Notes under the pieces: model-generated
Databases searched by the model: none
The model's input: the letters and a program-made list of their open reading frames with translations, nothing else
Told to the model about the DNA's origin: nothing
Source: Galaxea fascicularis
Lineage: Eukaryota; Cnidaria; Anthozoa; Scleractinia; Euphylliidae
DNA: 64,000 nucleotides
Assembly: GCA_948470475.1 (NCBI GenBank)
Contig: OX419336.1
Location: forward strand, 10,774,395 to 10,838,394
Direction of reading: 5' to 3'
Shown: positions 21,918-30,178 of the stretch, one piece after another
How positions within the stretch are numbered: the stretch's first letter is position 1
Layout: each line of letters begins with the position of its first letter
Program-made: the position numbers and the translations under genes

Positions 21918-22241
21918 TTACATGATGGTACACGTGTCAGCTTTCTTAGCGTATCCTTTCTTTTGGACCCACGAATCGTAGGAATCGTGGCTTCCACTCT
22001 GACGATATTCATTCTTGATGCGTGCCACCATCTGTCGGTCCTGCTTGTTTTCGGCTTCGGTAGGTATATGCCACATTTTAGGATCCGTGAGCAATTCGAA
22101 CCCTTTCTTGACATCCACCACAAAAGGCATCATACCACCACGCTGCTTGCGACGTTTCGTCGTTGTTGTCCTCTTCTTCTTTTTACTACCACCTCGTCGA
22201 CGAGTCGTCCGTCGTCGTCGCGTCACTCTTTGCTTAGGCAT
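21918..22241 (-). CDS. Basic protein with QRGG site and C-terminal CaaX-like box
   Basis: 107 residues. The first 30 residues are almost all Arg, Lys and Thr, then KQRGGMM, then a neutral domain (FVVDVKKGFELLTDP). The QRGG motif recurs in three other small proteins here and resembles an adenain-type Gly-Gly cleavage site, so the basic leader may be cut off by the element's protease (inference). The protein ends CTIM, a good match to a CaaX prenylation box, which would anchor it to membranes. DNA-condensing core protein or pVI-like internal protein are both possible. Confidence 0.6.
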   Translation of the reverse strand: MPKQRVTRRRRTTRRRGGSKKKKRTTTTKRRKQRGGMMPFVVDVKKGFELLTDPKMWHIPTEAENKQDRQMVARIKNEYRQSGSHDSYDSWVQKKGYAKKADTCTIM

Positions 22242-22284
22242 GTTCGCTTGTGGAGTGACCCTCGTAGACAGTGCGTTCCCTTTT

Positions 22285-22566
22285 TTATCGTCTGGAGATC
22301 CAACCGTCCAAGGCTTGCGTCGTTTTCTTCAATCCCGATCGCGCTGTGCCCTTGGCTTTGCGTTTGAGGGCGCTCATGGCTTTGCGCTTCAGAGCGGTCA
22401 GGGCTTTCTTACCCCCCGCTTTGACCAACGACCCTACCGCGCTCGCGGCCGCTGCTTTCCCCAAGGCTTTCAAAACCGGAATGACCACTGCGGTCGCTGG
22501 GATCGCACCACCTCTTTGACCTCGTCTTCTTCTTCTTCTTCGTTTGCGTCTACCGGTCTTGGGCAT
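22285..22566 (-). CDS. Small basic amphipathic protein with QRGG site
   Basis: 93 residues. Starts MPKTGRRKRRRRRRR, then GQRGGAIP, then an Ala/Val/Lys region (VVIPVLKALGKAAAASAVG, ALTALKRKAMSALKRKAKG) that would form amphipathic helices. This layout resembles processed adenovirus-type core or membrane-active internal proteins. A role in packing DNA or disrupting membranes is inferred from composition only. Confidence 0.6.
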   Translation of the reverse strand: MPKTGRRKRRRRRRRGQRGGAIPATAVVIPVLKALGKAAAASAVGSLVKAGGKKALTALKRKAMSALKRKAKGTARSGLKKTTQALDGWISRR

Positions 22567-22570
22567 GTCT

Positions 22571-23509
22571 CTATTCGACGAACCACTCCAAAGGTAACAA
22601 TTTTCCGCTGCCGGATTGATTCGATGTGTTCGGTGTCGTGTGTCTCGACGAATTGCGATGCACTTCGGGAGGTCGTCCGTCCTTATACACGATGGTCGTG
22701 GTATGCGTCTCGGTCACCGAATGAGCCCCGCGACGTCCGATCCTACGACGTTGTCCTTCCACGACTCTGTCGTAATTTCTTCTCAGACTGCGTGTCGGAA
22801 CTCTAGCGGCCGACCCGGGTGTCGGAGGAGTACGACGATTGGCAGCGACGGATCCCGGTGCACTGGTCGTCGGGCTAGGTGCACCCCAACTGGGAGGAGA
22901 GCGTCGTGGCGTTCCCAGCGAATCGTCTGAATCTCTGGGACGTCCTCTTCGGCTCGTGGTGGTCGTGGTCGTCCTGGTCATGGCCCCCCTTCTTCGACGT
23001 CTATTCTGTCGCTCGACCAAGGCTCTCAAACGAGCCGGTGGGTCCCCAAATCGACGAGCGTTGCTGGCCGCTCTGGCTCGTGCCACTCCATCGGACGGTA
23101 ACGAGGACGCGGCTCCCACGGCACCGGACGGTGGAGCCGACGCACTGGACCGAGGTGCCGACGCACTGGTGACGGTGGTCGATCCCGCCGCTCCGACCGG
23201 TATGTCGACGTTCACTCCCCTCGGAGAGACGCCGATGGGGGGTGCAGGACCCGCGCGGATAGGCACGGGAGAAAGAGACGTGGTCTGTAAGGCGGAGGTC
23301 ACCCCGATGTTGTCCGTCGAGTCTCGTGTCAGGGGCGACGACGACGAAATGATGGCATGGGGAAAGAGGTCCGAAAGCACATCGTCCGGATCGAACGTGA
23401 GATCCTCTGCACCGTGGGTTATTCCCAATTGCGAGTCGAAAGGCGTCACGCGCGGAGTCGACAGACGTCGTCGTCTTTCTGCCTCGCGTGCGGCGTCGAA
23501 CGAACTCAT
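22571..23509 (-). CDS. Large low-complexity protein, unknown
   Basis: 312 residues, mostly Ser, Thr, Ala, Pro and Arg, so largely disordered. A short N-terminal acidic motif (FDPDDVLSDLFP) and an ordered C-terminal patch (HTTTIVYKDGRPPEVHR) are visible. It lies between the ATPase and the small core-like genes with 4-base gaps. No domain recognised; a minor virion protein is a guess from position. Confidence 0.6.
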   Translation of the reverse strand: MSSFDAAREAERRRRLSTPRVTPFDSQLGITHGAEDLTFDPDDVLSDLFPHAIISSSSPLTRDSTDNIGVTSALQTTSLSPVPIRAGPAPPIGVSPRGVNVDIPVGAAGSTTVTSASAPRSSASAPPSGAVGAASSLPSDGVARARAASNARRFGDPPARLRALVERQNRRRRRGAMTRTTTTTTSRRGRPRDSDDSLGTPRRSPPSWGAPSPTTSAPGSVAANRRTPPTPGSAARVPTRSLRRNYDRVVEGQRRRIGRRGAHSVTETHTTTIVYKDGRPPEVHRNSSRHTTPNTSNQSGSGKLLPLEWFVE

Positions 23510-23513
23510 GCTT

Positions 23514-24173
23514 CTACGACGTCTTCTTGGGTTTGTAAAGTCTAGGGTAGGTGCCTTTCTCTTTTAAGATGTGCGTCCACAGGCGATGATCGTCGGGCGT
23601 TTGCGCGTGAAAATCCATCACCAAATAACCGTAGGGTCGACTCGTGGCTTTCTGAAAGACCGTCATGACATCCTTCCAGTTCTTAGGAAACGCTTGTAAT
23701 ACCACCGTGCGTACGCCCACCGTATCGCGCGGGTTCTTGAAGGCCACGATGTAATGCACGTTCCTCGAGATGGTCTTGGCGAATTTACCGGCGGGAAAAA
23801 GATCTTGGGTGATGTAGATCACCGAGACGTTGCGGTGATGAGAATGTTTGGTGAAAATGTCCATGACCGTCTTGTCGTTCCCGCACTCGTCCATCAAATC
23901 GTCCATCACCAATAATCCACCTCCCGTCGGACGGAACCACTCGTCCAAATCCTCTACCGTCGGCACACCTTCGTGAAAATGGATCTTGGGTTTGGACGTC
24001 TTGGCCATCTCCTGGAATTTGTCTTGCATGGCCCCGTAACAATAATGCACGTTGGGTTTCAACCCTCGAAAATAATGCGTCGCATCGTGGAGGAGTTTGG
24101 AAACGAACACCGTTTTGCCGCAATTGGACGGTCCGGCAATCAACACGCTGCACGGTGTCTTGAAGAACTTCAT
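23514..24173 (-). CDS. DNA-packaging ATPase (A32/FtsK-HerA type)
   Basis: 219 residues. Walker A is GPSNCGKT (14-21), Walker B is GLLVMDDLMDE (about residues 86-96), and ITQDLF is the sensor-type motif that follows. This is the genome-packaging ATPase shared by Polintons, NCLDVs and virophages; it is thought to pump DNA into the capsid. Length and motifs are complete. Its 60-base leader resembles the leader of the gene at 24236-24478. Confidence 0.9.
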   Translation of the reverse strand: MKFFKTPCSVLIAGPSNCGKTVFVSKLLHDATHYFRGLKPNVHYCYGAMQDKFQEMAKTSKPKIHFHEGVPTVEDLDEWFRPTGGGLLVMDDLMDECGNDKTVMDIFTKHSHHRNVSVIYITQDLFPAGKFAKTISRNVHYIVAFKNPRDTVGVRTVVLQAFPKNWKDVMTVFQKATSRPYGYLVMDFHAQTPDDHRLWTHILKEKGTYPRLYKPKKTS

Positions 24174-24235
24174 GCCTTCAACTCCGAAGCCAAATGAGCC
24201 AATCGCACGGGGTCCGTCCTAATTTCTTTTTTCTT

Positions 24236-24478
24236 TCACCTGCGGTTGCGGTAATGTTGGACGTTGTCCTTTATGCCTTTGAAGGCTTGTTTCCCCAACA
24301 ACGCCCCCAAGGACGCAAAACTAGGAGCGGGTCCGGACAGGACCATACTCATGCCTTCGGCGATCTTATCGACCAATCTCGGTTTCTTCCGACGAAACCG
24401 GGCTCCGCCGCGTTGGTTCTTCTTCTTCTTCTTCCTCTTTCTCTTCGTCCGGACCCTACGTCGCGGTGTAGTCTTCAT
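24236..24478 (-). CDS. Small basic protein with QRGG site
   Basis: 80 residues. The N-terminus is nearly all Lys/Arg, followed by NQRGGARF and a short hydrophobic domain (SMVLSGPAPSFASLGALLG). It belongs with the other QRGG proteins of the element as a likely protease-processed virion component (inference). Confidence 0.6.
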   Translation of the reverse strand: MKTTPRRRVRTKRKRKKKKKNQRGGARFRRKKPRLVDKIAEGMSMVLSGPAPSFASLGALLGKQAFKGIKDNVQHYRNRR

Positions 24479-24482
24479 GCCT

Positions 24483-24833
24483 TCAACTCCAAAGCAAATG
24501 ATCCAATCTCACGCGGGTCCACCCCAATTTCTTTCCTAATCGGTTCAGGTAAGGCGTCATGGTCATGCCGCGGGTGATGGGTAATCGATAACGTCGATGT
24601 TCCACGGGCAATTTTCGCATGAAACTGTTCAACGTCACGTACTCCTTCACGCCGATGGGTCTCGGTCGACGTTTCGTCAAGGCTTTTTTCCTCAGGGGTT
24701 TCTTCTTGCGCGCCACGGGAGGTCTCGTTCTTTGCGCGACCGGTCGATCCCTCTTATCGGGGTCGGTTTCGTGTCCCGGTGCCGCATACTCCGTTAATAG
24801 TTTATCCCAACCCGGAGGAAGACTTGCGTTCAT
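24483..24833 (-). CDS. Basic protein, unknown
   Basis: 116 residues from ATG 24833; the longer open frame starts with TTG. The middle is rich in Pro, Arg and Lys (RPPVARKKKPLRKKALTKRR); the C-terminus (YVTLNSFMRKLPVEHRRY ... LGWTRVRLDHLLWS) looks folded. Its last 50 bases form the leader of the next gene and resemble the ATPase leader. Function unknown. Confidence 0.55.
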   Translation of the reverse strand: MNASLPPGWDKLLTEYAAPGHETDPDKRDRPVAQRTRPPVARKKKPLRKKALTKRRPRPIGVKEYVTLNSFMRKLPVEHRRYRLPITRGMTMTPYLNRLGKKLGWTRVRLDHLLWS

Positions 24834-25011
24834 GACGAGTGTCGAAGTCAAAATGAATGAGGCAGAGACGAGTGGCGTGAACTTAACAAGACTTTTTACC
24901 GTCTACAAAGAACACCACCTCCCGCATGTCCCCCACCTCGCACCTGACGGGAGGGAGACGTGCCTCATATATCCACGTCTCGCCGACCGGCTCGACCTTG
25001 TGGGAAATCTC

Positions 25012-25626
25012 TCAAAAGACCGTATCGCCGCACTCTTCCTCGTCCAACGAACGCCACATGGCGCGCATGTCCAATAACCGTACCGGAACGGTATTGCCTT
25101 GGAAAAGAGCGGGCTGTTCGCGTTTCATCCTTTCCCAGACCAACGTGTCTTTCACCGTCTTCTTGAACCATTGAGCAATCCTGTGATCGTTCTTCACGTA
25201 ATCGTGAGTGGTGAACATGGACAAGAACCCGTCCATGGAGATGCCCGTGGCACGAACGATGAGAAAAGCCAATGCGTACATGCCGCAGCTCTGACTGTCG
25301 ATGGCCTGCAAGGTCTTGCGACTTTCTCGCACCGCCCAGAAATGGTCTCGCGTCCACTTTTCGAACCAGGGTATGTCGTACCGAGTCACGTTCATCCCAA
25401 AACTATCCATGATTTCGCAGGTCTCGTCTTCCGTCCACACCCCCAACCAATGCGAACCCTGTTCCTCCCGACGATCCACATTGACGATGTACCCTTGAGG
25501 ATGCGCCTTCGACGGCGACGAGGGTAAGGCATCGCTGGCAAAGACCCCCGCAAAGTAGGGTCGCAACCGGGCGTCGTGTTGCGCCAACGTCTCCAATTGT
25601 TGCGTCGTGGTCGCCACGAACTCCAT
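25012..25626 (-). CDS. Adenain-like cysteine protease
   Basis: 204 residues from ATG 25626; the frame extends to a GTG at 25656 that overlaps the capsid stop, but ATG is preferred. The catalytic set fits adenain: His59 in GSHWLGVW, Asp74 in MDSFG, Gln107, and Cys114 in SQSCGMYAL, with Gln seven residues before Cys as in adenovirus protease. It should process virion precursors; the QRGG sites in neighbouring small proteins are candidate targets. It lies directly downstream of the major capsid gene. Confidence 0.88.
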   Translation of the reverse strand: MEFVATTTQQLETLAQHDARLRPYFAGVFASDALPSSPSKAHPQGYIVNVDRREEQGSHWLGVWTEDETCEIMDSFGMNVTRYDIPWFEKWTRDHFWAVRESRKTLQAIDSQSCGMYALAFLIVRATGISMDGFLSMFTTHDYVKNDHRIAQWFKKTVKDTLVWERMKREQPALFQGNTVPVRLLDMRAMWRSLDEEECGDTVF

Positions 25627-25652
25627 GTCTCTTCTGTCGTCGGAGCGGACGT

Positions 25653-27101
25653 TCACATGCCATTATAGGTTTCGTAAAGGACACCCCCTTCCCGCGTGAT
25701 CTTCATGACGTTTTCGAATTCACCCGTCACGCAGATGGTGATGGCGTGGCCTATGCCCGCATTGAACCTGGCTTGGATGCGATGATTGCCCTGGTTCTGC
25801 GGATTCATGAAGCGACTGTCGGCATCTCCGCTCTCCACGTTGTTGAAGCAAAAGATGGTGCAGTTCTTGTGATACCCCCAATCCTCGGGTCTCACCAACG
25901 GTTTTCTGCCTCTCTTCAAAGCCCCCGTGTCGTACAAGAAGCGATGATACCCATCGTAGTCTTTGCTGGTATTGTCGTGTTGCAGTTCCAAAGTACTGGT
26001 ATGCGGGTACTCTTCCCCGTTGATCAACTGTTTGATCCATTCCACGCCAAACGTTCGGAAAGCGAACGGTGAGTAACCGATCGTGCCGTTGAAGGCTCGA
26101 CTGTCCAGAAAATACACGAACACGCGGTTGGGAATCCGTTGTTCGAAGATGTCGGCTTTGTCGAAGTTGGTCTCGCCGTTGGGCAGCGTGAAGGTGCGGG
26201 TCTCGTACCGCACCACCGGGTACTGCATGTAGTGGTTGGAATCCCTCAGATGGGTCAGGGTGTTGTACAACGGCGCTTTCAGACGTAACGACGACACGTA
26301 CAACTTCAGGTCCACATCGTCGGCCACCAATCGTGGTGCCGTGCCACCGTACGTGAAATACGCAGGTTCATTGAAGTGCATACGAATCAGCACGCGAGTG
26401 TTGGGTGGCAAGGGTTTGTTCAGATGAAAGACTTCCACCAACGGTTTGAAGACCAACGTGCGACGCACACCACCCGTGTACAAACTTCTTTCCTTTATCA
26501 CACCATCCACGGACGTTTTCGCTGTGCCAGTCAGAGCCGTGTAATCGGCATGCGGTGTGGTGCTGTCCCATGTGTTGGCGGCGTAGACATTGGGCACGTT
26601 CAAAGCGCCTGGTATGAAGCCTTGCGGTCGAAGGACGGACACGGCATCGTCCTCGTCGTGGTTCAATATGGTCTGGAGCATGGCGTTCAGGGCGTACGTG
26701 TCCGATTGCACCGTGGTCAACACCCCATTGACGTAGACCGACACTTGCTTGAGCATGGTGTGACACAGATTCTGACAGGGATAGGTGTCAGCAGCGATGT
26801 TGCCGCCACCCGCCGCTTGCAACCGCAACTTTAGCATGAAGAAACTCGAACTCAGATCCACGTACTCCGTGCTGGGTTTGATCTCGAATTCGATGGGGTT
26901 GATCTGTCCGCTGACCGAGGGTGGTATCTCCACGACACGTCGCGAGGCCACACTCTCGTCCACCGGAGGGACGGTGAAGAGTGCAAACTTGGGATCGACG
27001 TTCGGACCCAATCCGATGCGTTTGACGGGTCTTTCCCATCTCGGATCGGCCAGATTCAGACCTTCGGCCAACCGACCTACGTTTCTTGGGCGCTTGGGCA
27101 T
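25653..27101 (-). CDS. Major capsid protein (double jelly roll)
   Basis: 482 residues from ATG 27101; upstream in-frame codons begin with TTG. Family features include EFEIKPSTEYVDLSSSFFML near residue 70, a long jelly-roll body, and the conserved NRVFVYFLDSRAFNGTIGYSP block near residue 315. Trimers of this protein form the icosahedral shell in Polinton-like viruses. The gene is uninterrupted and close to the usual length, so capsid protein could still be made from this copy. Confidence 0.92.
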   Translation of the reverse strand: MPKRPRNVGRLAEGLNLADPRWERPVKRIGLGPNVDPKFALFTVPPVDESVASRRVVEIPPSVSGQINPIEFEIKPSTEYVDLSSSFFMLKLRLQAAGGGNIAADTYPCQNLCHTMLKQVSVYVNGVLTTVQSDTYALNAMLQTILNHDEDDAVSVLRPQGFIPGALNVPNVYAANTWDSTTPHADYTALTGTAKTSVDGVIKERSLYTGGVRRTLVFKPLVEVFHLNKPLPPNTRVLIRMHFNEPAYFTYGGTAPRLVADDVDLKLYVSSLRLKAPLYNTLTHLRDSNHYMQYPVVRYETRTFTLPNGETNFDKADIFEQRIPNRVFVYFLDSRAFNGTIGYSPFAFRTFGVEWIKQLINGEEYPHTSTLELQHDNTSKDYDGYHRFLYDTGALKRGRKPLVRPEDWGYHKNCTIFCFNNVESGDADSRFMNPQNQGNHRIQARFNAGIGHAITICVTGEFENVMKITREGGVLYETYNGM

Positions 27102-27168
27102 GGTGGTCGCTGTGTACGTTCCAAAGAGTAGGAGCAACTGATTGAACGTCGGCTCGATGCTCCCTCGT

Positions 27169-27396
27169 TTATGTCATGAGACTGTGCGTGTAGACCCGTC
27201 GTCGGTGATGATAGGGTCGCACCGGTCGCATGGGAGGTTCCATGAACCCACCACCGCGTTGCGACCGTTTCGCGTAGCAGGGGGCCATCCGTCGAGCCCA
27301 CGCGATCTCTGGCGGTAGAGGTCCCCACACTGTCCCACCGCGTTGCGAGCGTTTTCTACGCTGCCGTTTCTTCGTTTTTCGTCGTCTACCGGGCAT
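27169..27396 (-). CDS. Small basic protein with two QRGG sites
   Basis: 75 residues from ATG 27396 (an in-frame ATG at 27408 is also possible). It reads MPGRRRKTKKRQRRKRS, then QRGGTVWGPLPPE, then a second SQRGGGFMEPP. Two QRGG motifs would yield a short middle peptide if cut. Likely a core-type virion protein, by analogy with adenovirus pX-like precursors (inference). Confidence 0.55.
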   Translation of the reverse strand: MPGRRRKTKKRQRRKRSQRGGTVWGPLPPEIAWARRMAPCYAKRSQRGGGFMEPPMRPVRPYHHRRRVYTHSLMT

Positions 27397-27431
27397 GCTC
27401 TCCACCATCGAATGAAGGGTTCTCGCCCCTC

Positions 27432-27623
27432 TCACGAGAAGATATCCCCTCGGGCATACGGTTTGGCGCGTTTCTTCTTCCTTTTCGTCTTTTTTCTTCT
27501 CCTCGATCCGCTTCCACTTTGACCTTCTTTGGGTGAATGCGGTACGAAGATACGCAACTTCCCTCCGATCATGGTCTCCGGAAAGACCGGTTCGTATCGG
27601 ACGGCACTACCGTGTCCGCTCAT
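27432..27623 (-). CDS. Small protein with MIGG site and basic tail
   Basis: 63 residues from ATG 27623. It contains ETMIGGKLRIF; MIGG fits the adenovirus protease consensus (M/I/L-x-G-G). The C-terminal half is Lys/Arg-rich (RRRKKTKRKKKRAKP). It overlaps neither neighbour in coding but sits tightly between penton and the QRGG gene. Function unknown. Confidence 0.45.
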   Translation of the reverse strand: MSGHGSAVRYEPVFPETMIGGKLRIFVPHSPKEGQSGSGSRRRKKTKRKKKRAKPYARGDIFS

Positions 27624-27649
27624 CACTCCGCGACGAATGACGATCGCGC

Positions 27650-28801
27650 TCAAGGGACGCGTCTGAAATGCAAGGTGACGGTGGTGATCCCTTCGCCCAA
27701 ATCGGACAGTCCGCCTTCGGGGTTACCGACGGCGATTTCCACCACGTCCAATTCCGTGTTACGGACATCGATGTGTTGCATGTTCTTGGGTTCGTAATAG
27801 ACGAATCCCTCCTTCTCCTCATGTCCTACGGGTACTTGACGCAACAGGTCAGTGATCTGTCCCCCTAGGATGGTTCCGCGTCCCACGTTGCTGTAGACGT
27901 AGACCATGGAGTCTTTGGCCACACCGTCCTCCCGGGAACGTGTTTTCGCCACAAACCAATCCCGGTTCAAGATGAAACGGTACCGGGCATGATTGCGAAA
28001 ACCAAAGAAAGGACCCGCATTGGAGGTGTAATAGACGGGTCCCTTCACATCGGCCATCCTTTCCGAGGAGATGTATGGTGCCGTGCTCACGGGATCGTTG
28101 TATTTGGGATAGAGGATCAGATGAGGTCCGTAATGCCATTCGTTGACCGCATCCCCGTCGTACCACTTGACACAGCCGATGAGTTCCCCAAACTTCTTTT
28201 CCACACTCAATTCGAATTGAAGGAAGTCGTCGGTACCGGACCAATCGACTTCCATGTATTCTTCAGCGTCATTCCAATTCAACAAGGGGTAACCTCGTAC
28301 CCCCGTGTCTTTTCCACCCTGCCATTTGGTTCGTCGCAGTGTGTACTCCCTAGCCTGGGTGTGTTCGTAGTACATCTCGAAAATGTTGCGTTCCAACAAT
28401 AGTTTCAAACGTTTCATGAAGGTTGCACCATCGTTGACCAACTCGTCATTCATGACTTCACCCATCGTCACCCACGCCGTTCGTGCAATGACAGGGGTAG
28501 GGTTAATGTCATCGTCAGGGTCGTAGTAACCGATGATGCAACTCATCAGGTTAGTATTCTCGGGAATTTTTTCCAACAAGGCCTGTCAGTCTATTTTCGC
28601 GGGCACCTTGGGTCGCGGTAAGGTGATGGAACTCAAGGCCACTTGCCATCCGCTGCCGGGCAGACGCAACCGGTACGGTAACTTGATCTTGTAATCGTTG
28701 TTTCGATTGGTATCGTCGAACTGAGCGCCCCCTCCATTGCTGGGAAGCGTCAAGTAAAGACTTTCAAACTCTTCTCCTCCTTCTCCTCCTCCTTGAGGCA
28801 T
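27650..28801 (-). pseudogene. Penton/minor capsid protein, interrupted by one stop
   Basis: The single-jelly-roll penton of Polintons typically starts with a YLTLPSN-type block, seen here as ESLYLTLPSNGGG from ATG 28801, followed by a KLPYRLRLPGSGWQVAL block. A TGA at 28586-28588 stops the frame at codon 72; the same frame then runs open for more than 300 codons to 27650 (ending TTVTLHFRRVP). The remainder has no good ATG start at its beginning, so it is likely lost in this copy. The penton fills the capsid vertices. The start overlaps the 3' end of the integrase gene by 38 bases. Confidence 0.8.
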
Positions 28802-29819
28802 CGTCGATCCAACTGTTGTACTTGGCAGGCCACCCTTTCCAACTGACGAGCATCCGACCGGGTCTGCGTTTTAATACCTTGTCCACACGCCACAACGTCT
28901 TCTCGTCCACGATCACTTTTTGTAAATCTTGTTCGTAAAACGTCCCTCGTAACGGGGTACCGTCCATTTCTTCCACGCGGTAAGTGTTCACCGGACCGGG
29001 CACGACCCGCGACACCACAAACACTTCTTCCGTCCATTGAGGCAGATAACCTTTCTTGAATGTTCGTACCCTCTTGCTCAACCGAACCTGATTGCCCACC
29101 TTGAACTTGGCTTTGGACGGTTTACCCAGTCGTTTGCCGTACAAGGTTTGCCACACTTGGGCTTCGTTGATCTCCGTGACGTCTCGGGGTGCCATGCCGA
29201 TGCTATGGTGCACGTCCGCATTGTACGCTTTCACCAAAGCCGGTAGTACGTCCAGGTAAGTCAAGGTATTGGCGGCCGTAAAGTAGCGGTACATCCGTCC
29301 CTTCAACGTGCGATTGAACCGTTCCACCACACTGGCTTTGGCATCGCCGTGCGTCGAAAAATGTTCGATGCCTTTCTCTTTCAACCAGGTCTGTACCTTG
29401 GTGTTGTAAAACTCTTTACCCTTGTCCGTTTGTAAACGCTGAGGTTTACGTCCACTGGTCTTGAGAATGTTCTGAAACGCTTTCACCACTTCCTCTCCGG
29501 TCTTTTTCTTCAAAGGACGGACCCAGGCAAATTTGGACAAGACGTCGACGACCGTCAAGAGGTACCGCGTGCCTTTATTCCATTTGGCGGTGGTTTGCAT
29601 TTCCACCAGATCCGCCACCCATTGTTCGTCTTTCTCGAAGACCAAGACGGGTAACGTGGCAAACCGACGTCGGATGGGTCGGTGTAGAGTAAACGCCAAT
29701 TCTCTTTCTAAACGGCGTCGTGCTTCCGGCAGAGTTATTCGGTGGGTCTTGGCGTACCGGACCAATCCGCCCAACGCTCCGGGCACACTCGGATCAGTGT
29801 ACGTTTGAGACTTTCCCAT
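28764..29819 (-). CDS. rve integrase with C-terminal chromodomain
   Basis: 351 residues from ATG 29819. The catalytic core has VADLVEMQ (first Asp), LQTDKGKEF (second Asp) and ASVVERFNRTLK (Glu). After an SH3-like region (KVGNQVRLSKRVR) there is a chromodomain (WRVDKVLKRRPGRMLVSWKGWP) and an Arg-rich tail. It would insert the element and make the 6-bp TATATA duplication; the chromodomain may target chromatin marks. All motifs are intact. Confidence 0.92.
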   Translation of the reverse strand: MGKSQTYTDPSVPGALGGLVRYAKTHRITLPEARRRLERELAFTLHRPIRRRFATLPVLVFEKDEQWVADLVEMQTTAKWNKGTRYLLTVVDVLSKFAWVRPLKKKTGEEVVKAFQNILKTSGRKPQRLQTDKGKEFYNTKVQTWLKEKGIEHFSTHGDAKASVVERFNRTLKGRMYRYFTAANTLTYLDVLPALVKAYNADVHHSIGMAPRDVTEINEAQVWQTLYGKRLGKPSKAKFKVGNQVRLSKRVRTFKKGYLPQWTEEVFVVSRVVPGPVNTYRVEEMDGTPLRGTFYEQDLQKVIVDEKTLWRVDKVLKRRPGRMLVSWKGWPAKYNSWIDDASRRRRRRRRV

Positions 29820-30112
29820 CCCCACCACAGGATCAATCGTTTGACAGAGGGAATGCGTTCCTCGTGTATTTTATGCGTGTGACGCCAGTAAAATTCACCG
29901 TCTTCGGTCCCAAACGAGCGTCTCAACCATTCCACGAACACGGCATAATGACCCACGTGAAACTCGGGCGCCTCCACCACTTCTTGCCAGAGGTGCAACA
30001 CCTCTGCTAACCCGTCGATGGCATCGTCAAAGGGAAGGGACTCTTTACCCACCCACCGTCGACACACCCAACTGGTCATGAGCCAGCGACTACGCCACCC
30101 CCAACAACTCAT
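29735..30112 (-). CDS. Tryptophan-rich small protein, unknown
   Basis: 125 residues, ATG 30112. Unusually rich in Trp and Glu (GWRSRWLMTSWVCRRWVGK; EVLHLWQEVVEAPEFHVGHY). It overlaps the start of the integrase by 85 bases in another frame. No known domain. The uninterrupted length and position after a poly(A) signal of the upstream gene favour a real gene, but the evidence is modest. Confidence 0.45.
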   Translation of the reverse strand: MSCWGWRSRWLMTSWVCRRWVGKESLPFDDAIDGLAEVLHLWQEVVEAPEFHVGHYAVFVEWLRRSFGTEDGEFYWRHTHKIHEERIPSVKRLILWWGWESLKRTLIRVCPERWADWSGTPRPTE

Positions 30113-30141
30113 GACACCACACAGGTTTGGTTACAAATGAT

Positions 30142-30147
30142 TTTATT
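30142..30147 (-). terminator. Poly(A) signal after the GRF gene
   Basis: AATAAA on the minus strand about 35 bases past the stop of the GRF zinc-finger gene. Confidence 0.55.
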
Positions 30148-30178
30148 GAGTGCTATCTACAGGTTATGTACATTTTTT

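Noticed and set aside
22015..23567. Plus-strand frames opposite the small basic proteins
   Set aside because: Shadows of Arg/Lys-rich genes; low-complexity translations.
25627..25656. Protease start at 25656
   Set aside because: The codon is GTG; the first ATG is at 25626.
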